Assembly: GCF_900129455.1 (NCBI RefSeq)
Contig: NZ_FQVU01000002.1
Span: 868,001-932,000, forward strand
Direction: 5' to 3'
Source: Jatrophihabitans endophyticus
GTDB taxonomy: Bacteria; Actinomycetota; Actinomycetes; Mycobacteriales; Jatrophihabitantaceae
Length of the DNA: 64,000 bases
Shown here: piece after piece, positions 59,693-64,000 of the stretch
How positions within the stretch are numbered: the stretch's first letter is position 1
Layout: every line of letters starts with the position of its first letter
Position numbers and translations under genes: made by a program
The notes under the pieces: model-generated
Databases searched by the model: none
Told to the model about the DNA's origin: nothing
Seen by the model: the letters and a program-made list of their open reading frames with translations, nothing else

Positions 59693-59985
59693 GCGAAGAC
59701 GCTCGGATTGTCGAGGACCACGGCCACGAGGATCACGTAGCCGATGATGTCGACGATGCCGAGGACCACGCCGGCGATGGCCATGCCCTTGTACTTGGCA
59801 CCCCGGTTCGCCCTGGACCACCCGATGCCGCCGAAGATGATGGCGAGCGGCCCGAGGATGAACCAGAAGATCAGCAGGCCCACGATGCCGCACACCATGC
59901 CGGCGATGGCGAGGCCGTTGCCCGGTTGCTGCTGCGGCGTCGGATAGCCCTGGCCCTGGTCCTGCGGGTACGGCTGATAGCTCAC
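59689..59985 (-). CDS. Small DUF4190-like membrane protein
   Basis: 98 residues. Gln/Pro/Tyr-rich head ([14 protein letters not shown]), then [20 protein letters not shown] and [20 protein letters not shown], the DUF4190 two-helix pattern. GTG 59985 is chosen with AAAGGA upstream. Convergent with and overlapping the 58922 gene by 4 nt. Closely related to the gene at 60027. Confidence 0.75.
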   Translation of the reverse strand: MSYQPYPQDQGQGYPTPQQQPGNGLAIAGMVCGIVGLLIFWFILGPLAIIFGGIGWSRANRGAKYKGMAIAGVVLGIVDIIGYVILVAVVLDNPSVFA

Positions 59986-60026
59986 GGTTGTTCCTTTCGT
60001 CCTGCCGGCACGGCCGGGTGGTGGGG

Positions 60027-60461
60027 TCAGGTGTTGACGGCGATGACGACGAGGACGACGTAGATCGCCAGCGAGACGATGCCCAGGACGATGCCGGCGA
60101 CGGCCATGCCCTTGTTCGGCGCACCGCGGTTCGCGCGCGCCAACCCGACGCCGCCGAACACGATGCCGAGGATGGCGAGGATCCACCCGATCACCGGCAG
60201 CCAGAACAGGACGAGACCGACGATGCCGCAGACGAGCGCGGCCGTCGCCATGCCGTTGCCCTGCTGGGTGGGGTATCCGGGCGTCGGGTAGCCCTGGCCG
60301 TAGTGCTGCTGCTGCGGGTAGGGCGCGCCGTAGGACTGCTGCGGGTAGGGCTGGCCGTGGCCTTGCTGCTGGCCGCTGCCCTGCTGCTGGCCGCTGCCCT
60401 GCTGCTGGCCGTACCCCTGTTGGCCGTACTCGGCGCCAGGGGGTTGCTGGTCGTAGCTCAT
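60027..60461 (-). CDS. Small DUF4190-like membrane protein
   Basis: 144 residues. Tyr/Gln/Gly-rich head (about 1-65) with GQQQGSGQQQG repeats, then the same two-helix domain as 59689: NGMATAALVCGIVGLVLFWL and GLARANRGAPNKGMAVAGIV. GGAGGGA precedes ATG 60461. Looks like a duplicate of the downstream gene with an expanded head. Confidence 0.75.
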   Translation of the reverse strand: MSYDQQPPGAEYGQQGYGQQQGSGQQQGSGQQQGHGQPYPQQSYGAPYPQQQHYGQGYPTPGYPTQQGNGMATAALVCGIVGLVLFWLPVIGWILAILGIVFGGVGLARANRGAPNKGMAVAGIVLGIVSLAIYVVLVVIAVNT

Positions 60462-60630
60462 GGCGGTCCCTCCGTCGGAATCGTTGCCCCGTCCGAGATC
60501 GCGCCTCGGCGTCACACGTGTGCGCGAACAGTGTGCCGAACGGCGGCCGATTCCGCCTCACGGACGACGACCCGGAGTGTCGATCACCGCTACTGTTGCC
60601 CGCAACCGCCGCCGCACGCTGGAGTACGCA

Positions 60631-61335
60631 ATGACGGAGCACGACAATTCCGACCCGTCCCGGGGGTCGTACGGCGGGCCGCCGCCCACCGAGCAGTTCC
60701 GGTCCCAGCCGCAGCAGCAGCCCTACCAGCAGCAGTCCTACCAGCAGCCGTACCAGCAGCAGCCCTACGATCCCCACGGCTACCCGCCGCAGTACCCGAC
60801 GCAGCAGCCGTACGGGTACCCGCAGCAGCCCTACGGCTGGGGACAGCAGCCTGGTTACCCGCCGGCGTACGGGGCGGGGTCGCAACCCGGTTCGCAGCGG
60901 CCCGGTCTGGTGCTCGCCGCGTCGATCCTCGCGTACGTCAACGCCGGCATGCTGATCCTCGCCGGCGCGCTGCTGCTGTTCGGCTCGGCGATCGTGTCCG
61001 ACATCGAGGACAACGCGGGCAGCGGAACGGACTACGGCACCGAGTTCGCCCTCGACGGCGTGGTCAACTTCATCGCCGCCGGTCTGCTCATCGCCGGCGC
61101 GGTCACCTTCACCGGCGGCAAGGCGAGCGGCCGGCTGCTGCTCTCGGTCGGCTGCGGGATCGTGCTGGCCACGGCGGTGTACTGGCTGGTGCGCTTCAAC
61201 GGCGACCGCTTCCACGACGCCGGTGACGGCTACATCGTGTGGGCCGTCATCTTCGCGGCGCTCGCGATCCTGTCACTCGCGTTCTCCTTCCCGAACCCGA
61301 TCAACAGGTGGTTGGCGACGAACAGCGGGCGCTGA
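60631..61335 (+). CDS. Membrane protein with Gln/Tyr/Pro-rich head
   Basis: 234 residues. Head (about 1-88) of QPYQQQ and PYG repeats; then four membrane helices (about 93-118, 143-165, 170-190, 203-224) with LAASILAYVNAGMLILAGAL and NFIAAGLLIAGAVTFTGGKA. Not the DUF4190 domain, but the same kind of low-complexity head as its neighbours. ATG 60631 is chosen with CTGGAG 7 nt upstream. Function unknown. Confidence 0.7.
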   Translation: MTEHDNSDPSRGSYGGPPPTEQFRSQPQQQPYQQQSYQQPYQQQPYDPHGYPPQYPTQQPYGYPQQPYGWGQQPGYPPAYGAGSQPGSQRPGLVLAASILAYVNAGMLILAGALLLFGSAIVSDIEDNAGSGTDYGTEFALDGVVNFIAAGLLIAGAVTFTGGKASGRLLLSVGCGIVLATAVYWLVRFNGDRFHDAGDGYIVWAVIFAALAILSLAFSFPNPINRWLATNSGR

Positions 61336-61355
61336 CGCGCAGTTCCGCCGGCGGC

Positions 61356-61734
61356 TCAGCCGATCCAGTGCGGGACGTCGAAGCTCGCCTGCACGGCGAT
61401 CCAGACGACGCCGTCGACCGCGGCGAGGACGAGCGCCAGGGCGGGCAGCTCCAGGCTGCGCCGGGCGTCCCGGGCGCGCTGCCCGGCCCAGGCCCCGAGG
61501 ATGCCGGCCACGAGGGCCAGCAGCAGCCCCAGGACGAGGATGCCGGCGAACCCCGCGGCCACCGCGGCGACGGCCACGGGGTCGCGAGGTTCGGCCGGCG
61601 CCGGCTCCTCGCCTACCCGCTCCGCGGCGTGCTCCTCGGTCGCGCGCGACGGGACGGCCGGGGTCTCGGCGAACCGCCGGGGGGCGACCGGCCGGTCGGC
61701 CGACTCGCCCCACAACGGCTCGGGCGAGCCGGGA

Positions 61735-61742
<8 letters not shown>
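61356..61742 (-). CDS. Small membrane protein downstream of clpB
   Basis: 128 residues. Pro/Glu/Arg-rich hydrophilic head (about 1-53), then two membrane helices (about 55-83 and 98-120) joined by [13 protein letters not shown]. No family recognised, though the layout recalls the DUF4190-like neighbours. ATG 61742 lies 8 nt inside the clpB coding end, so translation is probably coupled. Confidence 0.62.

Positions 61743-64000
<2,258 letters not shown>

Overview
The window is high-GC DNA (roughly 70-75% by eye) from a flagellated actinobacterium. Support for this: G/C-ending codons, many GTG and TTG starts, ATGA/GTGA gene overlaps, actinobacterial-style ribonuclease J, EmrB-type efflux pumps, small Pro/Tyr/Gln-rich two-helix membrane proteins, and start codons lying 6-8 nt behind -10 hexamers (leaderless transcripts). 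A motile Frankiales/Kineosporiales/Jatrophihabitans-like lineage is a guess; no 16S rRNA or tRNA gene is visible.

Region 1 (1-10334) is a flagellar operon: the end of fliK, then flgD, a short flgE, flbD, motA, motB, fliL, fliM, fliN(Y), fliO, fliP, fliQ, fliR and flhB (hook, stator, switch and export gate). Region 2 (10385-16103) interrupts the locus with accessory genes: a TetR repressor with a matching operator pair and an EmrB-type pump, a methyltransferase after a 48-nt perfect palindrome, a second pump and an orphan solute-binding-like protein. Region 3 (16166-32359) is chemotaxis plus export: cheA, cheW, a membrane receptor, a soluble GAF-GAF receptor, an unknown protein, a divergent EAL-like/HDOD protein, cheB, cheR, two cheY-like genes each overlapping a CheX-like gene, flhA and an FlhF-like protein that has lost its P-loop. 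Several transcription units start with a sigma-28 (FliA/WhiG)-type motif, T(C/T)A(A/G/C)-N15-GCCGA(T/C).

Region 4 (32566-37446) is mostly housekeeping: a DedA protein, ribonuclease J, a secreted unknown and methionine aminopeptidase. Region 5 (37566-54061) looks like a surface polysaccharide locus: three paralogous secreted or anchored glycosidase-like proteins, a Wzx-like flippase, a pyruvyltransferase, four glycosyltransferases, a GT39-like membrane transferase, a GT2-GT4-GAF-like fusion and a CapD-like epimerase. One glycosidase-like gene has a sigma-28-type site in front of it, suggesting a link between motility and surface glycan turnover. Region 6 (54413-64000) has an AAA ATPase, a SpoU methyltransferase, pyrE, a short-chain dehydrogenase, a group of small low-complexity membrane proteins and clpB, which runs off the right edge.

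All calls come from reading the sequence. Families were recognised by motif, length and context without database searches.
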